The notes: generated by a model not told the origin, from the letters alone. Counted from the first letter of the stretch, positions 19,788 to 29,397 are shown. The stretch: DNA of 64,000 nt from an uncultured Lysobacteraceae bacterium (GCA_902825775.1 CADECF010000013.1:36971-100970); one strand, 5' to 3'. Numbers and translations: made by a program.

Positions 19788-19897
19788 TCGTGGGAGCGGC
19801 TTCAGCCGCGAGCTTTTTCAGTCCCGACAGGCGCAGCCGGGACTGAAAGCCCCTCCCGCAGGATCAAGAGCTCGCGGCTGAAGCCGCTCCCACAAAA
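19788..19897. repeat. REP-like element, family A, with internal secondary hairpin
   Basis: Outer arms CGTGGGAGCGGCTTCAGCC and complement. The ~55-base centre itself contains a smaller dyad (CAGTCCCG ... CGGGACTG). It lies between folD and guaB. Confidence 0.85.
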
Positions 19898-19975
19898 GCG
19901 CTCCTGCATGTGCGGCAGCGCACAAGAGAGGGCGTCTCAGGGTACAATGACGCGCTTCTCCCCTCCGGACCGCCC

Positions 19976-21433
19976 ATGCTGCGTATCCAGGCTGAAGCGC
20001 TCACCTACGACGACGTATCCCTCGTCCCCGCGCATTCCACCGTCCTGCCCAAGGACGTCTCGCTCGCGACACGTCTTACCCGCGACCTGCGCCTGACTTT
20101 GCCCATCGTGTCCGCCGCCATGGACACCGTCACCGAGTCGCGGCTGGCCATTACCATGGCCCAGCTCGGCGGCATCGGCATCATCCACAAAAACTTGTCG
20201 CTTGAGCAGCAGGCGGCCGAAGTCGCCCGGGTCAAGAAATTCGAAGCCGGCGTGATCCGCGAGCCGTTCACCGTCGGTCCCGGGACCACTATCGGCGAAG
20301 TGCTCAAACTCACCCGCGCGCGCAACATCTCCGGCGTGCCGGTGGTGGATGGCGGACAACTGGTCGGCATCGTCACCGGGCGCGACATGCGCTTCGAGAC
20401 CAAGCTCGACGATCCGGTCCGCCACATCATGACCAAGAAGGAACGCCTCATCACCGTGCGCGAAGGCGCCAGCGACGAGGAAGTGCTGCAACTGCTGCAC
20501 AAGCACCGCATCGAAAAAGTCCTCGTGGTCAACGACGGCTTCGAGCTGCGCGGCCTGATCACGGTCAAGGACATCCAGAAGGCGCGCGACAATCCCAACG
20601 CCGCGAAAGACTCGTCCGAACGCCTGCTGGTCGGCGCCGCGGTCGGCGTCGGCGGCGATACCGAGCAGCGCATCGAAGCGCTCGCCGCGGCAGGCGTGGA
20701 CGTGGTGATCGTCGATACCGCGCACGGCCATTCGCAAGGCGTGATCGATCGCGTCGCCTGGACCAAGAAGCGCTTCCCGCAATTGCAGGTGATCGGCGGC
20801 AACATCGTCACCGGCGATGCGGCGCTGGCGTTGATGGACGCGGGCGCGGACGCGGTGAAAGTCGGCGTCGGCCCCGGTTCGATCTGCACTACGCGGATAG
20901 TGGCTGGCGTCGGCGTGCCGCAGGTCACGGCGGTGTCGATGGTGGCCGAGGCATTGCAGGACCGCATTCCGCTGATCGCGGACGGCGGCATCCGTTATTC
21001 GGGCGACATCGGCAAGGCGATCGTCGCCGGCGCGTCCACGGTGATGGTCGGCGGCCTGTTCGCCGGCACCGAGGAATCGCCGGGCGAGACCGAACTGTTC
21101 CAGGGCCGCAGCTACAAGAGCTATCGCGGCATGGGTTCGCTCGGCGCGATGGAGAAGGGGTCGAAGGACCGCTATTTCCAGGACGCTAGCGATGCCGACA
21201 AGCTGGTGCCGGAAGGCATCGAAGGCCGCGTGCCGTATCGCGGACCGTTGAGCAACGTGGTCCACCAGCTCGCCGGCGGCCTGCGCGCCACGATGGGTTA
21301 TGTGGGCTGCGCGACCATCGAAGAGATGCGCGTCAAGCCGTCGTTCGTGAAAGTCACGGGCGCAGGGCAACGCGAGAGCCATGTGCATGACGTGCAGATC
21401 ACCAAGGAACCGCCGAACTATCGGATGGGTTGA
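19976..21433 (+). CDS. guaB: Inosine-5'-monophosphate dehydrogenase
   Basis: NAD-dependent oxidation of IMP to XMP, the committed step of GMP synthesis. The 485-residue protein starts at ATG 19976 ([20 protein letters not shown]). It has a CBS pair in the middle (about 95-200), the catalytic loop [15 protein letters not shown] with the active cysteine, and the flap segment KGSKDRYFQ. guaA follows 159 bases downstream, separated by a composite family C hairpin. Confidence 0.97.
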   Translation: MLRIQAEALTYDDVSLVPAHSTVLPKDVSLATRLTRDLRLTLPIVSAAMDTVTESRLAITMAQLGGIGIIHKNLSLEQQAAEVARVKKFEAGVIREPFTVGPGTTIGEVLKLTRARNISGVPVVDGGQLVGIVTGRDMRFETKLDDPVRHIMTKKERLITVREGASDEEVLQLLHKHRIEKVLVVNDGFELRGLITVKDIQKARDNPNAAKDSSERLLVGAAVGVGGDTEQRIEALAAAGVDVVIVDTAHGHSQGVIDRVAWTKKRFPQLQVIGGNIVTGDAALALMDAGADAVKVGVGPGSICTTRIVAGVGVPQVTAVSMVAEALQDRIPLIADGGIRYSGDIGKAIVAGASTVMVGGLFAGTEESPGETELFQGRSYKSYRGMGSLGAMEKGSKDRYFQDASDADKLVPEGIEGRVPYRGPLSNVVHQLAGGLRATMGYVGCATIEEMRVKPSFVKVTGAGQRESHVHDVQITKEPPNYRMG

Positions 21434-21454
21434 GAAAGGCGGCGGATATATCAG

Positions 21455-21554
21455 CCGTCATCCCAGCGAAAGCTGGGACCCAACTTGATCTTGTCTTTCG
21501 CTTTCTTGGTTTCGTCGCAAAGCAAAATGGGTCCCAGCTTTCGCTGGGATGACG
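21455..21554. repeat. Composite inverted repeat, family C, between guaB and guaA
   Basis: Two divergent family C units (CCGTCATCCCAGCGAAAGCTGGG and CCCAGCTTTCGCTGGGATGACG) flank about 50 bases, so the whole 100-base block can fold as one long hairpin. It lies in the transcribed spacer of a likely guaBA operon. Confidence 0.85.
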
Positions 21555-21592
21555 AACGGGTAGTCACCACCAGAGATATGCAAAGCAACAAC

Positions 21593-23161
21593 ATGACCGA
21601 CCTGCATAGCGACAAGATCCTCATCCTCGACTTCGGCGCCCAGTACACCCAACTGATCGCCCGACGCATCCGCGAGATCGGCGTCTACTGCGAAATCTGG
21701 GCCTGGGATCATGATCCGGCCGAAATCGCGAAATTCGGCGCGAAGGGCATCATTCTGTCCGGCGGCCCCGAATCGACGACCGAGCACGGTTCGCCCTGCG
21801 CCGCGCAGGAAGTCTTCGACAGCGGCCTGCCATTGCTCGGCATCTGCTACGGCATGCAGACCATGGCCAAGCAGCTCGGCGGCGAGACCGAATCGGCCGA
21901 TTCGCGCGAATACGGCCATGCCGAAGTGCAACTGGTCGCCGCGGACCGTTTGTTCGAAGGAATGAAGGATCATCCCGGCTCGCCGCCGCGCCTGGACGTA
22001 TGGATGAGCCACGGCGACCACGTGTCGCAGGCGCCGCCCGATTTCACCGTCACCGCCAAGACCGACCGCGTACCCGTCGCCGCGTTCGCCAACGACGACA
22101 AACGCTGGTACGGCGTGCAGTTCCATCCCGAAGTCACCCATACCAAATCCGGCCTGGAAATCCTGCGCCGTTTCGTGGTCGACATCTGCGGCTGCGAAAC
22201 CTTGTGGACCGCCGCCAACATCATCGAAGACCAGATCGCGCGCGTGCGCGAGCAGGTCGGTTCCGATGAGGTCATTCTCGGCTTGTCCGGCGGCGTCGAC
22301 TCGTCCGTCGTCGCTGCGCTGCTGCACAAGGCCATCGGCGACAAACTGACCTGCGTCTTCGTCGATACCGGCCTGCTGCGCTGGCAGGAAGGCGACCAGG
22401 TGATGGCGATGTTCGCCGAGCATATGGGCGTCAAAGTGATCCGCGTCGATGCCCACGAACGCTATTTCGAGAAATTGAAAGGCGTCGCCGATCCGGAAGC
22501 CAAGCGCAAGATCATCGGCAACTTGTTCGTCGATATCTTCGACGAGGAATCGCACAAGCTGGCCAACGCCAAATGGTTGGCGCAAGGCACGATCTATCCG
22601 GACGTGATCGAGTCGGCCGGCAGCAAGACCGGCAAGGCGCACGTCATCAAGAGCCACCACAACGTCGGCGGTCTGCCCGAGACGATGAAGCTGGGCTTGG
22701 TCGAACCGTTGCGCGAATTGTTCAAGGACGAAGTGCGGCGCCTGGGCGTCGAACTCGGACTGCCGCGCGAGATGGTGTATCGCCATCCGTTCCCGGGTCC
22801 CGGTCTGGGCGTGCGCATCCTGGGCGAGGTGAAACCCGAATACGCAGAACTGCTGGCCAAGGCCGATGCGATTTTCATCGAAGAATTGCGCAAAGCCGAT
22901 CTGTACGACAAGACCAGCCAGGCCTTCGCCGTGTTCCTGCCGGTGAAGTCGGTGGGCGTGGTGGGCGACGCGCGTGCCTACGAATGGGTGATCGCGCTGC
23001 GCGCGGTCGAGACCATCGACTTCATGACCGCGCATTGGGCGCATCTGCCTTACGACTTCCTGGGGCGTGTTTCCAACCGGATCATCAACGAGCTGCGCGG
23101 CGTTTCCCGCGTGGTTTACGACATCAGCGGCAAGCCGCCGGCTACGATCGAGTGGGAATGA
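21593..23161 (+). CDS. guaA: GMP synthase (glutamine-hydrolysing)
   Basis: Converts XMP to GMP using glutamine. The 522-residue protein has a class I amidotransferase domain (nucleophile loop GICYGMQ, and FHPEVTH with the His/Glu pair), an ATP-pyrophosphatase domain ([15 protein letters not shown]) and the C-terminal dimerisation domain ending [11 protein letters not shown] 21593 ([20 protein letters not shown]) matches the xanthomonad start; an in-frame ATG 15 bases upstream is possible. Downstream, 23162-23364 contains no gene that I can recognise. Confidence 0.96.
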   Translation: MTDLHSDKILILDFGAQYTQLIARRIREIGVYCEIWAWDHDPAEIAKFGAKGIILSGGPESTTEHGSPCAAQEVFDSGLPLLGICYGMQTMAKQLGGETESADSREYGHAEVQLVAADRLFEGMKDHPGSPPRLDVWMSHGDHVSQAPPDFTVTAKTDRVPVAAFANDDKRWYGVQFHPEVTHTKSGLEILRRFVVDICGCETLWTAANIIEDQIARVREQVGSDEVILGLSGGVDSSVVAALLHKAIGDKLTCVFVDTGLLRWQEGDQVMAMFAEHMGVKVIRVDAHERYFEKLKGVADPEAKRKIIGNLFVDIFDEESHKLANAKWLAQGTIYPDVIESAGSKTGKAHVIKSHHNVGGLPETMKLGLVEPLRELFKDEVRRLGVELGLPREMVYRHPFPGPGLGVRILGEVKPEYAELLAKADAIFIEELRKADLYDKTSQAFAVFLPVKSVGVVGDARAYEWVIALRAVETIDFMTAHWAHLPYDFLGRVSNRIINELRGVSRVVYDISGKPPATIEWE

Positions 23162-23364
23162 AATCAGGCCCTTAGGGGGCTATCGCTACGTATACGTGAC
23201 GGTATCGCCGACCGGTAGCGTAAATCCGCTTGATGTCGCGGCAATGGCTTCTCACCGTCGATAGGCGAGCGTGATCTTCCTGCCAACACGGGTCGTCGCG
23301 AGTGCCGAAAGGCCGATGCCGCAAACTAGGGAATAAGGTCCTGCCGCGGACAAACCGGTCGGTG

Positions 23365-24468
23365 TCATTTTCCTAATTCAACAAAATAAACTTGCCTATT
23401 GTTCCGCTTTTCCGCGCCGGACTTCGCCGCCATTGTCAGCTCGCGATATTGGATCTTGGTCAAGAGTTGGCCGAGTTTTGGAAAACCGCGTGCTGCGGCA
23501 TTGGCCTTCTCCATGTCGCCCGGAGATGCCTGGATCCGGGTGAGGTCGTATCCGGTCAGCGCGCAATTCACCTGATCGCCTTTGATGCGTTCGCAACCCT
23601 TTGCGGTGAAGCTGGCAGCAGGATTTTCGGCAAATAAGCCATCGACCAGCAAAATTTCTCCGGGCTTTGCCGTGAACGACGCAAAAGGCGTTGCGAGCGT
23701 CGCTTGGACTTCAAGGCCGTTCACCTCCACTTTTTTTGTCGTTTCAACATACCCAGCGGCTCGACTCTGGCTGGTCACGTTATCCGTATAAGTGCCCCAT
23801 TGTACGCAGTGGTCGCTTCCGGCTATCACCATCGAGCAATAGTTGGATTTCACCGCGTCAGTGACATAGGCGGCATTGCGCCATTCCTGACCCTTTTCAT
23901 ATTCGGGGAATTTGGTTTCCCTGAAAGATACCTGCCCGATTCTGGACGCTCCGCCTGTGCCGCTGCTTGCGCCTGCTTGCGGAGCGCGTGTCCGGGGCAG
24001 CTTATAACTCGTGCCGGTAATGGCATAGGTTCCCGGGGCGACGATATAGGTCATATACCGCGTGCCGCCTGACACGAAACTGTAAAAAGAGCGGTCGAGT
24101 TCACCGCTTTTGAAATCCGAGTCGTTCCCAACGGTGAAAAAATTTCCAGGCCGTTGCCCTTTCCAAACAGAGGTGGATGTCCGGTCGGTTACGTATGTCC
24201 CCGTCCTGCTGGACGTATATAGCGCGCTGTTATCGATCATTGCGTCTTTATTGGGATATTTATGGTCAAGATTGATCGTTGCGGTGACGACTATGCTCAT
24301 CCCGTTCTGAAGAGCGTCCAAAAAAAGCTGGTCGGTCATCGCGGCATTTAGAGCCGCGTCCGACGGCTTCTTTTTCGCATGAACAGGCATGGCTACACAC
24401 GTCATCATTGCCGCAACGGCGACCCAACCACAAAATCGTGACGCAACACCGGAATGGATTTTCGTCAT
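23365..24468 (-). CDS. Secreted protein of unknown function
   Basis: I do not recognise this 367-residue protein. It has a clear signal peptide (WVAVAAMMTCVAMPVHA, cleavage near residue 31), so it should be exported. The mature part is rich in Thr, Ser and Tyr (for example NSALYTSSRTGTYVTDRTST) and has a serine/glycine linker (AGASSGTGGAS). Isolated cysteines near residues 213, 221, 297 and 306 could pair. The middle section (YIVAPGTYAITG ... ILLVDGLFAEN) reads as beta strands. The gene is visibly less GC-rich than its neighbours and stands alone next to a decayed mobile-element gene, so acquisition by transfer is plausible. Confidence 0.7.
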   Translation of the reverse strand: MTKIHSGVASRFCGWVAVAAMMTCVAMPVHAKKKPSDAALNAAMTDQLFLDALQNGMSIVVTATINLDHKYPNKDAMIDNSALYTSSRTGTYVTDRTSTSVWKGQRPGNFFTVGNDSDFKSGELDRSFYSFVSGGTRYMTYIVAPGTYAITGTSYKLPRTRAPQAGASSGTGGASRIGQVSFRETKFPEYEKGQEWRNAAYVTDAVKSNYCSMVIAGSDHCVQWGTYTDNVTSQSRAAGYVETTKKVEVNGLEVQATLATPFASFTAKPGEILLVDGLFAENPAASFTAKGCERIKGDQVNCALTGYDLTRIQASPGDMEKANAAARGFPKLGQLLTKIQYRELTMAAKSGAEKRNNRQVYFVELGK

Positions 24469-24619
24469 AAGGCGCCCCCGAGTTTGAAGTAAAGTTTTAC
24501 GATATCAGACTCCGTGCGCTGCACCAGGGGCTGTCACAACGTTCGCGGTGGCTATGGATCCACCTTTTGCGGCCTTCATCGTCAGACCAGCCGCTGTTCT
24601 TCAACCGACGGGCTTTACG

Positions 24620-24754
24620 ATGAGCGCGTCGCACAAGTTGCGGCTGGGGCCGCTGCCGAAGACCGAGAACATCAAGTTGATGCGCGCAGACCTACGGCGA
24701 GACGGTCGATGCGACGATGCTGGTTGGTAATGGCCTATGTCGGTGCGTAGTGCG
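24620..24754 (+). pseudogene. Decayed DUF2274-like gene (ICE/conjugation remnant)
   Basis: The first 20 codons (MSASHKLRLGPLPKTENIKL) match the start of DUF2274 proteins, which sit next to trbI in integrative conjugative elements. After about 24680 the homology continues in the +1 frame as AQTYGETVDATMLV (24684-24725), the middle of the same family. The residues normally lying between the two pieces are missing. The gene therefore seems broken by an internal deletion and frameshift. Identification rests on remembered family sequences, not on a search; the downstream limit is approximate. Confidence 0.5.
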
Positions 24755-24895
24755 GCCTGATGCATATCTCTCAATGAATACAATGATTTGAGCGGATGTC
24801 TTAAAAAATTTATGAGCAGGGTCGATTTTCGAAAAGCTCGCTCGTCGTTCAGATGAGAGACGCCAATGGGGCGAGCTCAAACCAGGAGAAAGACG

Positions 24896-25321
24896 ATGCG
24901 AGTCATGGTGTTTGTCAAAGCCGCCGAAGTCGGCGATGTGAACGCTCCCACGCCCGAAGATCTCGAGGCGTTCGCCGCCATGGACCGGTTCACCGAAGAG
25001 CTGGTCAAGGCCGGCGTCTTCGTGGCCGCAGCGGGCCTGAAGAACGGCGCGGAAGCCAAGCGGATCACCTTCGATGGGACCGAGCTTGCGATCGTCGACG
25101 GACCGTTCGCCGAGAGCAAAGAAATGGTCGCCGGCTTCTCGATTTGGCAGGTCCGGGATATGAACGAAGCCCTGGCCTGGACGAAGCGCGCACCGATGAC
25201 GGCGGGCAGCATAGTGGAAATCCTGCCGTTCTATGAGGCCGAGGATCTGGCCGAATTCGTGACGCCCGAGGAGCTCGCGACGCCCCGCAGCGGCGAGCGC
25301 GGGAAGCTCGGCGTCGCCTGA
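24896..25321 (+). CDS. YciI-like (YCII/DGPF domain) protein
   Basis: A 141-residue protein of the YCII-related family, with the signature VDGPFAESKEMVAGFSIWQV. The family is often found with ECF sigma factors; no catalytic role is established. ATG 24896 (MRVMVFVKAAEV) is preceded by AGGAG at 24884-24888. It is a single-gene unit here, between the DUF2274 remnant and a convergent DUF3237 gene. Confidence 0.82.
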   Translation: MRVMVFVKAAEVGDVNAPTPEDLEAFAAMDRFTEELVKAGVFVAAAGLKNGAEAKRITFDGTELAIVDGPFAESKEMVAGFSIWQVRDMNEALAWTKRAPMTAGSIVEILPFYEAEDLAEFVTPEELATPRSGERGKLGVA

Positions 25322-25411
25322 CATCGAACGGGCCAGGCTCATCGCGCGCTTGGCCCGGGTCGTGCGGTCCCGAATCTGTCGCGCAGGGATTTCCAAGTGC
25401 CGCGAGCGGGA

Positions 25412-25870
25412 TCAGAGGATCTCGTGCACTTCGTATCCCACGCCGCCGGGCGTACGGCCGCCTATGGCCACCGCAACAATGCCGTTGATCCAGCCATACT
25501 TGGCCGCAGCCGTTTCGAAGTAGGGCGTAGTGCGCAGGTAGTATTCCGTGCGGTCCACAAGCTCGCCCCGGACGAGGCGATCGTCGACTTCGGGCGATGC
25601 GCGGCGAACGCCCCGATACGTCATCAGGATCCGCTCGTCGTCGTCGGTGACGAGCAGCAGGCGCACATCCTGCTGGTAGGTGCCGTCCGATCTGGCCAGC
25701 AACAGATCCGACCCAATGAGCGGAGAAACGCTGCCTCTCAGCCGGTCGCCCTCGAAAGAGCCGCCCGACACCGGAAAGATGCGCCGCCCGCCCGCCGGCG
25801 TTCTTCCGAGTTCGATGGTCGGGTGCAAGCCGAGGATTAGGTTGAACAAGTGGCGGGATTCCAGCGGCAT
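25412..25870 (-). CDS. DUF3237 (UPF0311) family protein
   Basis: A 152-residue protein of the DUF3237 family, seen in the segments GGRRIFPVSGGSFEGDRLRG, LLVTDDDERILMTYRGVR and the end YEVHEIL. The fold is a beta barrel of unknown function. It is divergent from a LysR regulator (97-base gap), the usual arrangement of a LysR target, so control by that regulator is inferred. Confidence 0.82.
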   Translation of the reverse strand: MPLESRHLFNLILGLHPTIELGRTPAGGRRIFPVSGGSFEGDRLRGSVSPLIGSDLLLARSDGTYQQDVRLLLVTDDDERILMTYRGVRRASPEVDDRLVRGELVDRTEYYLRTTPYFETAAAKYGWINGIVAVAIGGRTPGGVGYEVHEIL

Positions 25871-25967
25871 GGGCGACTCCTGACAAAATGGCGAGCGCCC
25901 ACATTGCCATCGGCTTTCATGCGCGTAAAACGCGTATTTCTAGCGACGACCACAAGGATTTCTTGAG

Positions 25968-26840
25968 ATGCGCCCTTCATTGGAATCGCTGCGGATATTC
26001 GCCGAGTGCGTCAGAGCGGGCAGCTTCGCTGCGGCCGCCGAAAACCTGTTTCTCACCTCCGCTGCCGTCAGCCTGAGGATTCGCACGCTCGAGGGCGAGC
26101 TGGGCAAGGCTCTGTTCTTGCGCCGGGGTCCGAAAGTCACGCCGACGAGCGCAGCGCTGGCGCTGGCGGCGCGCATCGATCGGGCGATAAGCGAAATCGA
26201 CTCGGCACTGGGCGAGTTCCATCGCGCCGGGCCTCTCATCCGGATCACCGCGCCGCCGAGCTTCGCATCGCGTTGGCTGGTACCGCGCTTGGCGCGGTAT
26301 CAATCCGACCATCCCGACGTCGCCATCGAACTGGATGTGTCCATGGACATCCGCTCGAAAGACGCCTTCGACGTCGCCATCCGCACCGGCACCGGATCCT
26401 GGCCGGGGTTCGACGCGCGCGCGCTTTTTCCGGTCGATTTGACGCCGATGCTGTCGCCGGCGCTGGCCGATCGCCACCGTCTCGCGCAAGCCTCCGATCT
26501 GGCGGGATTGGTGTTGCTGCCTCACCCGGCGTGGCCGCAATGGCTGCAGGAGACGGGCGGTGCGAGCGACTACCCATTTCGTTACTCGACGATCGAATAT
26601 CCGAACCACGAGTTCAATGCCGATGCGGCCGTCGCTGGAGAAGGCGTCGCGCTGCTTCCACGGAGCTTGTTCGAGTCCATGCTGGAAGAGCGCCGACTTT
26701 CGGCGCCGTTCGACCGTGCGCTGGCCGGCGACTGGCATTTCGCCTTGCTTCACGCCGGGGAAACGCGCCGGGAACCGATGGCATTCGTGGATTGGCTTTG
26801 TGCCGAGGTCGAGCTCGAACGCGGCACCCGCTCTTCGTAG
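25968..26840 (+). CDS. LysR-family transcriptional regulator
   Basis: A 290-residue LysR protein with an N-terminal winged HTH (SLESLRIFAECVRAGSFAAA ... SLRIRTLEGELGKALFLRRG, about 4-62) and a periplasmic-binding-protein-like effector domain (from IRITAPPSFASRWLVPRLAR). The effector domain resembles the GcvA group. It is divergent from the DUF3237 gene, its likely target. A family A repeat follows the stop. Confidence 0.88.
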   Translation: MRPSLESLRIFAECVRAGSFAAAAENLFLTSAAVSLRIRTLEGELGKALFLRRGPKVTPTSAALALAARIDRAISEIDSALGEFHRAGPLIRITAPPSFASRWLVPRLARYQSDHPDVAIELDVSMDIRSKDAFDVAIRTGTGSWPGFDARALFPVDLTPMLSPALADRHRLAQASDLAGLVLLPHPAWPQWLQETGGASDYPFRYSTIEYPNHEFNADAAVAGEGVALLPRSLFESMLEERRLSAPFDRALAGDWHFALLHAGETRREPMAFVDWLCAEVELERGTRSS

Positions 26841-26957
26841 GAGTGGCTTCGGCCGCGAGCTCTTGATCCTGCTTCAAAAGCCATCGCCCCTGCGAAAGAG
26901 GGAGCCAACGTACAGTCGGGCAAAAAAGCTCGCGGCTGAAGCCGCTCCTACGAAGAG
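26831..26957. repeat. REP-like element, family A (GTAGGAGTGGC variant)
   Basis: Arms CTCTTCGTAGGAGTGGCTTC and near-complement at 26930-26957, with a longer centre (about 75 bases). It overlaps the last codons of the LysR gene, so the hairpin supplies its stop region. Confidence 0.8.
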
Positions 26958-27003
26958 CCGTGCTCGCTGCGTCGACAGGACGCTCGTATTGCTGAAATTA
27001 GTA

Positions 27004-27032
27004 TTGACTAATCAATAAGTATATACTAATAT
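27004..27032 (+). promoter_or_regulatory. Promoter/operator of ArsR-SRPBCC pair
   Basis: TTGACT (27004-27009), a 17-base spacer and TAATAT (27027-27032) form a near-consensus sigma70 promoter. An inverted repeat ATTAGTAT (26997-27004)/ATACTAAT (27023-27030) and an inner dyad TTGACTAATCAA overlap it, as expected for an autorepressor site. The -10 ends 6 bases before the ATG at 27039, so the transcript is probably leaderless. Confidence 0.7.
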
Positions 27033-27038
27033 GGCGGC

Positions 27039-27368
27039 ATGCCTGAAGCCGCCGCCCTCAATACCGTGATGCGAGCGCTCGCCGACCCCACTCGGCGCGC
27101 CGTGTATGAACGCATCGTCGGCTCGGACGAGATCACCGTCGCCGAACTCACCCGCGGCAGCGGCGTGACCCAGGGCGCCGTATCCCAGCATCTGAAATCC
27201 CTGAAGCAGGCCGGCCTCGTCGCCGAACGGCCGGAAGGGCGGAACGTGTATTACCGCGCCCAACCGGCGGGACTAGCGCCGCTGGTCGACTGGATGGGCC
27301 ACTACGGCGTGTTCTGGCGCGAACGCTTCGCCGACTTGCGCAATCTTTTGAAGGAGATCGATCCATGA
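27039..27368 (+). CDS. ArsR-family repressor (SRPBCC-linked type)
   Basis: A 109-residue winged-helix repressor with the ArsR recognition helix region TQGAVSQHLKSLKQAGLVAE (about 49-68). It has no cysteine, so it is not a thiolate metal sensor like classical ArsR. It overlaps the SRPBCC gene by ATGA at 27365-27368, a common pairing in which the repressor controls itself and the downstream lipid-binding-fold protein. Confidence 0.88.
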   Translation: MPEAAALNTVMRALADPTRRAVYERIVGSDEITVAELTRGSGVTQGAVSQHLKSLKQAGLVAERPEGRNVYYRAQPAGLAPLVDWMGHYGVFWRERFADLRNLLKEIDP

Positions 27369-27847
27369 ACGACGCCGCGTTGGAAGCCGGTACCCACGAC
27401 ATCGTGGTCGACGAAGTCTTTCCGCATGCGCCGGAAACGATCTGGAAAACGCTGACCAGCGGCGAGCTGATGGCGCGCTGGATCATGCCCCCGAGCGGCT
27501 TCGAGCCCGTGCCCGGGAAGCGCTTCACCTTCCAGACCGACCCGGCTGGGGAGTGGGACGGCGTCATCCACTGCCAGGTGCTAGATGTGGTTCCGAACGA
27601 GCGTTTCGCGTACGCCTGGAAAGGCGGGCACGAGAGCAATCGCGGTTACGGCTCCAGGCTGGAGACGATCGTGACCTGGACGCTGACGCGGGTCGCGGAC
27701 GGAACGCGGTTGCGCCTGGTCCATTCGGGCTTCGTGCTGCCGAAGAACGATACCGCCTACAAGAGCATGAGCGAAGGCTGGAAGAAGGTCGTCGGCAACC
27801 TCGACGCCATCGCAACCGAACAAGACGCCTCGGAAACCTCGCACTGA
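27365..27847 (+). CDS. SRPBCC (AHSA1-like) domain protein
   Basis: A 160-residue START-like protein of the AHSA1 group (HDIVVDEVFPHAPETIWKTL ... PASGF-like PPSGFEPVPGKRFTF, and the C-terminal helix SEGWKKVVGNLDAI). The fold encloses a hydrophobic ligand cavity; the ligand is unknown. Coupled to the ArsR gene by a 4-base overlap. The GFA gene starts 40 bases later. Confidence 0.86.
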   Translation: MNDAALEAGTHDIVVDEVFPHAPETIWKTLTSGELMARWIMPPSGFEPVPGKRFTFQTDPAGEWDGVIHCQVLDVVPNERFAYAWKGGHESNRGYGSRLETIVTWTLTRVADGTRLRLVHSGFVLPKNDTAYKSMSEGWKKVVGNLDAIATEQDASETSH

Positions 27848-27887
27848 TACGCGCCCAAGGCGCTTCATTCCTCTGGAGGAATTTGCA

Positions 27888-28304
27888 ATGAGCGATGCTT
27901 ACACGGGCGGTTGTGCCTGCGGCGCGGTCCGCTACGAAATCGCGGATGAGCCGATGTTCATGAACGAATGCCAATGCCGCGATTGCCAGCTGAGGAGCGG
28001 CACGGGGCACGGTTCCTACTTGAGTTTCCCCAGCCGGGAACGAGCGAAGGTGAGCGGCGAAGCCAAGCATTGGAAGGTCGTCGCCGACAACGGCAACGTC
28101 AAAAATCACGCGTTCTGCGCCGAATGCGGCTCGCCTGTGTACCTGACCTTCTCTTACATGCCGGAGGTGTTCACCATCCATGCGGGCAGCCTGGACGATC
28201 CGGGCCGATACCGACCGCAGGCCGTGACTTACGCCGTGCGCGGCCATGCCTGGGACCCTTTGGATCCGGCTCTGACGAAGTTCCAGAAGATGCCTACCGG
28301 CTGA
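27888..28304 (+). CDS. GFA family (glutathione-dependent formaldehyde-activating-like) protein
   Basis: A 138-residue zinc protein of the GFA family. Zinc ligands are visible as GGCACGAVRYE, ECQCRDCQ and FCAECGSPVY. The family name comes from the glutathione-formaldehyde enzyme, but most members have unknown substrates. GGAGG at 27873-27877 precedes the ATG. It probably extends the ArsR-SRPBCC operon. Confidence 0.87.
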   Translation: MSDAYTGGCACGAVRYEIADEPMFMNECQCRDCQLRSGTGHGSYLSFPSRERAKVSGEAKHWKVVADNGNVKNHAFCAECGSPVYLTFSYMPEVFTIHAGSLDDPGRYRPQAVTYAVRGHAWDPLDPALTKFQKMPTG

Positions 28305-28378
28305 AAAATGCGGGTCGGTTAGCGATCGCCGCCGCCGGCAGCGCGGTACCATTGCGCAAGTATCTTCGGAGAAATGCG

Positions 28379-28894
28379 ATGGCGCTTTCGCTTTACGAAA
28401 TTTCCGTCCCGGCACTGATCCGCGGTTTGGAAAACCTGTCCCACCAGATCGATAAGGCTGTCGCCCACGCGTGCGAACATGCCAATGACGATGCCGAGTA
28501 CGTCCAGGCACGGCTCGCGCCGGATATGCTGACGCTCGCCGGCCAAGTGCAGCGCGCCAGCGACACCGCCAAGTTCGGCGGCGCACGGCTCTCGCAAAGC
28601 CAGGCGCCGGGTTTCGAGGACGAGGAAGCCACGCTCGAGGATCTCAAGGTCCGCATCGCCAAGACCATCGCCTATCTCCAGAGCGTGCAAGCCGACAGCG
28701 TGGACGGCGGCGAGAAGCGCGAGATCCGTTTCAAGGCCGGTCCGCGCGAGTTGTCCTTCATCGGCGAAGACTATGTGCGCAACTTCATGCTGCCCAATTT
28801 CTATTTCCATCTGACCACGGCTTACGGGCTGCTGCGACACAAGGGCGTGCCGCTGGGCAAGTTGGATTATCTCGGCGATATCCAAGCGGCCTGA
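28379..28894 (+). CDS. DUF1993 family protein
   Basis: A 171-residue DUF1993 protein, a four-helix DinB-like fold, recognised by MALSLYEISVPALIRGLENL and the C-terminal NFYFHLTTAYGLLRHKGVPLGK block. Function unknown. ATG 28379 follows GGAGA at 28368-28372; upstream codons overlap the GFA gene. Its stop overlaps the tadA start (TGATG). Confidence 0.85.
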   Translation: MALSLYEISVPALIRGLENLSHQIDKAVAHACEHANDDAEYVQARLAPDMLTLAGQVQRASDTAKFGGARLSQSQAPGFEDEEATLEDLKVRIAKTIAYLQSVQADSVDGGEKREIRFKAGPRELSFIGEDYVRNFMLPNFYFHLTTAYGLLRHKGVPLGKLDYLGDIQAA

Positions 28895-29397
28895 TGTCCG
28901 CGCCAGAAGCCATGGAAACGCCCGAACAGCGCGATCTGCGCTGGATGCGCCATGCCTTGGCGCTGGCCGATCGCGCCGAACATGAAGACGACGAAATCCC
29001 GGTCGGCGCCGTGCTCGTCGATGCGTCCGGCAATGCGGTCGGAGAAGGCTGGAACCGCAACATCGCCGAAAGCGATCCTGCCGCTCATGCGGAGATCGTG
29101 GCGATGCGACAGGCGGGCAGGGCGCTGTCCAATCATCGTCTGATCGGCTGCACGTTGTACGTGACGCTGGAACCCTGCGCGATGTGCGCGATGGCGATGG
29201 TGCATGCGCGCGTGGCGCGAGTGGTGTACGCAGCGTCCGACCCGAAGACCGGCGCGGCGGGCAGCGTATTCGACCTGCTCGCCGACCCGCGGCATAACCA
29301 TCGCGTGGAAGTGGTCGGCGGCGTGCTCGCGGACGATGCGGGTTCGCGGCTGACGAACTATTTCCGCCGCAAACGCGGCAAGCCGCCACTAGCCTGA
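28894..29397 (+). CDS. tadA: tRNA-specific adenosine deaminase
   Basis: Deaminates A34 of tRNA-Arg(ACG) to inosine. The 167-residue protein has the zinc-binding deaminase motifs HAE (H65, E67) and PCAMC (C95, C98). It starts within the DUF1993 stop, which suggests translational coupling. A family D repeat follows. Confidence 0.95.
   Translation: MSAPEAMETPEQRDLRWMRHALALADRAEHEDDEIPVGAVLVDASGNAVGEGWNRNIAESDPAAHAEIVAMRQAGRALSNHRLIGCTLYVTLEPCAMCAMAMVHARVARVVYAASDPKTGAAGSVFDLLADPRHNHRVEVVGGVLADDAGSRLTNYFRRKRGKPPLA

Noticed and set aside
23162-23364. Possible short gene after guaA
   Set aside because: The open frame at 23067-23264 overlaps guaA out of frame and no ribosome site or motif is visible. 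I see nothing else in this gap.
24514-24750. Open frame covering the DUF2274 remnant in another phase
   Set aside because: Only two separate segments in two other frames match the family; this frame gives no recognisable protein and no good ribosome site.
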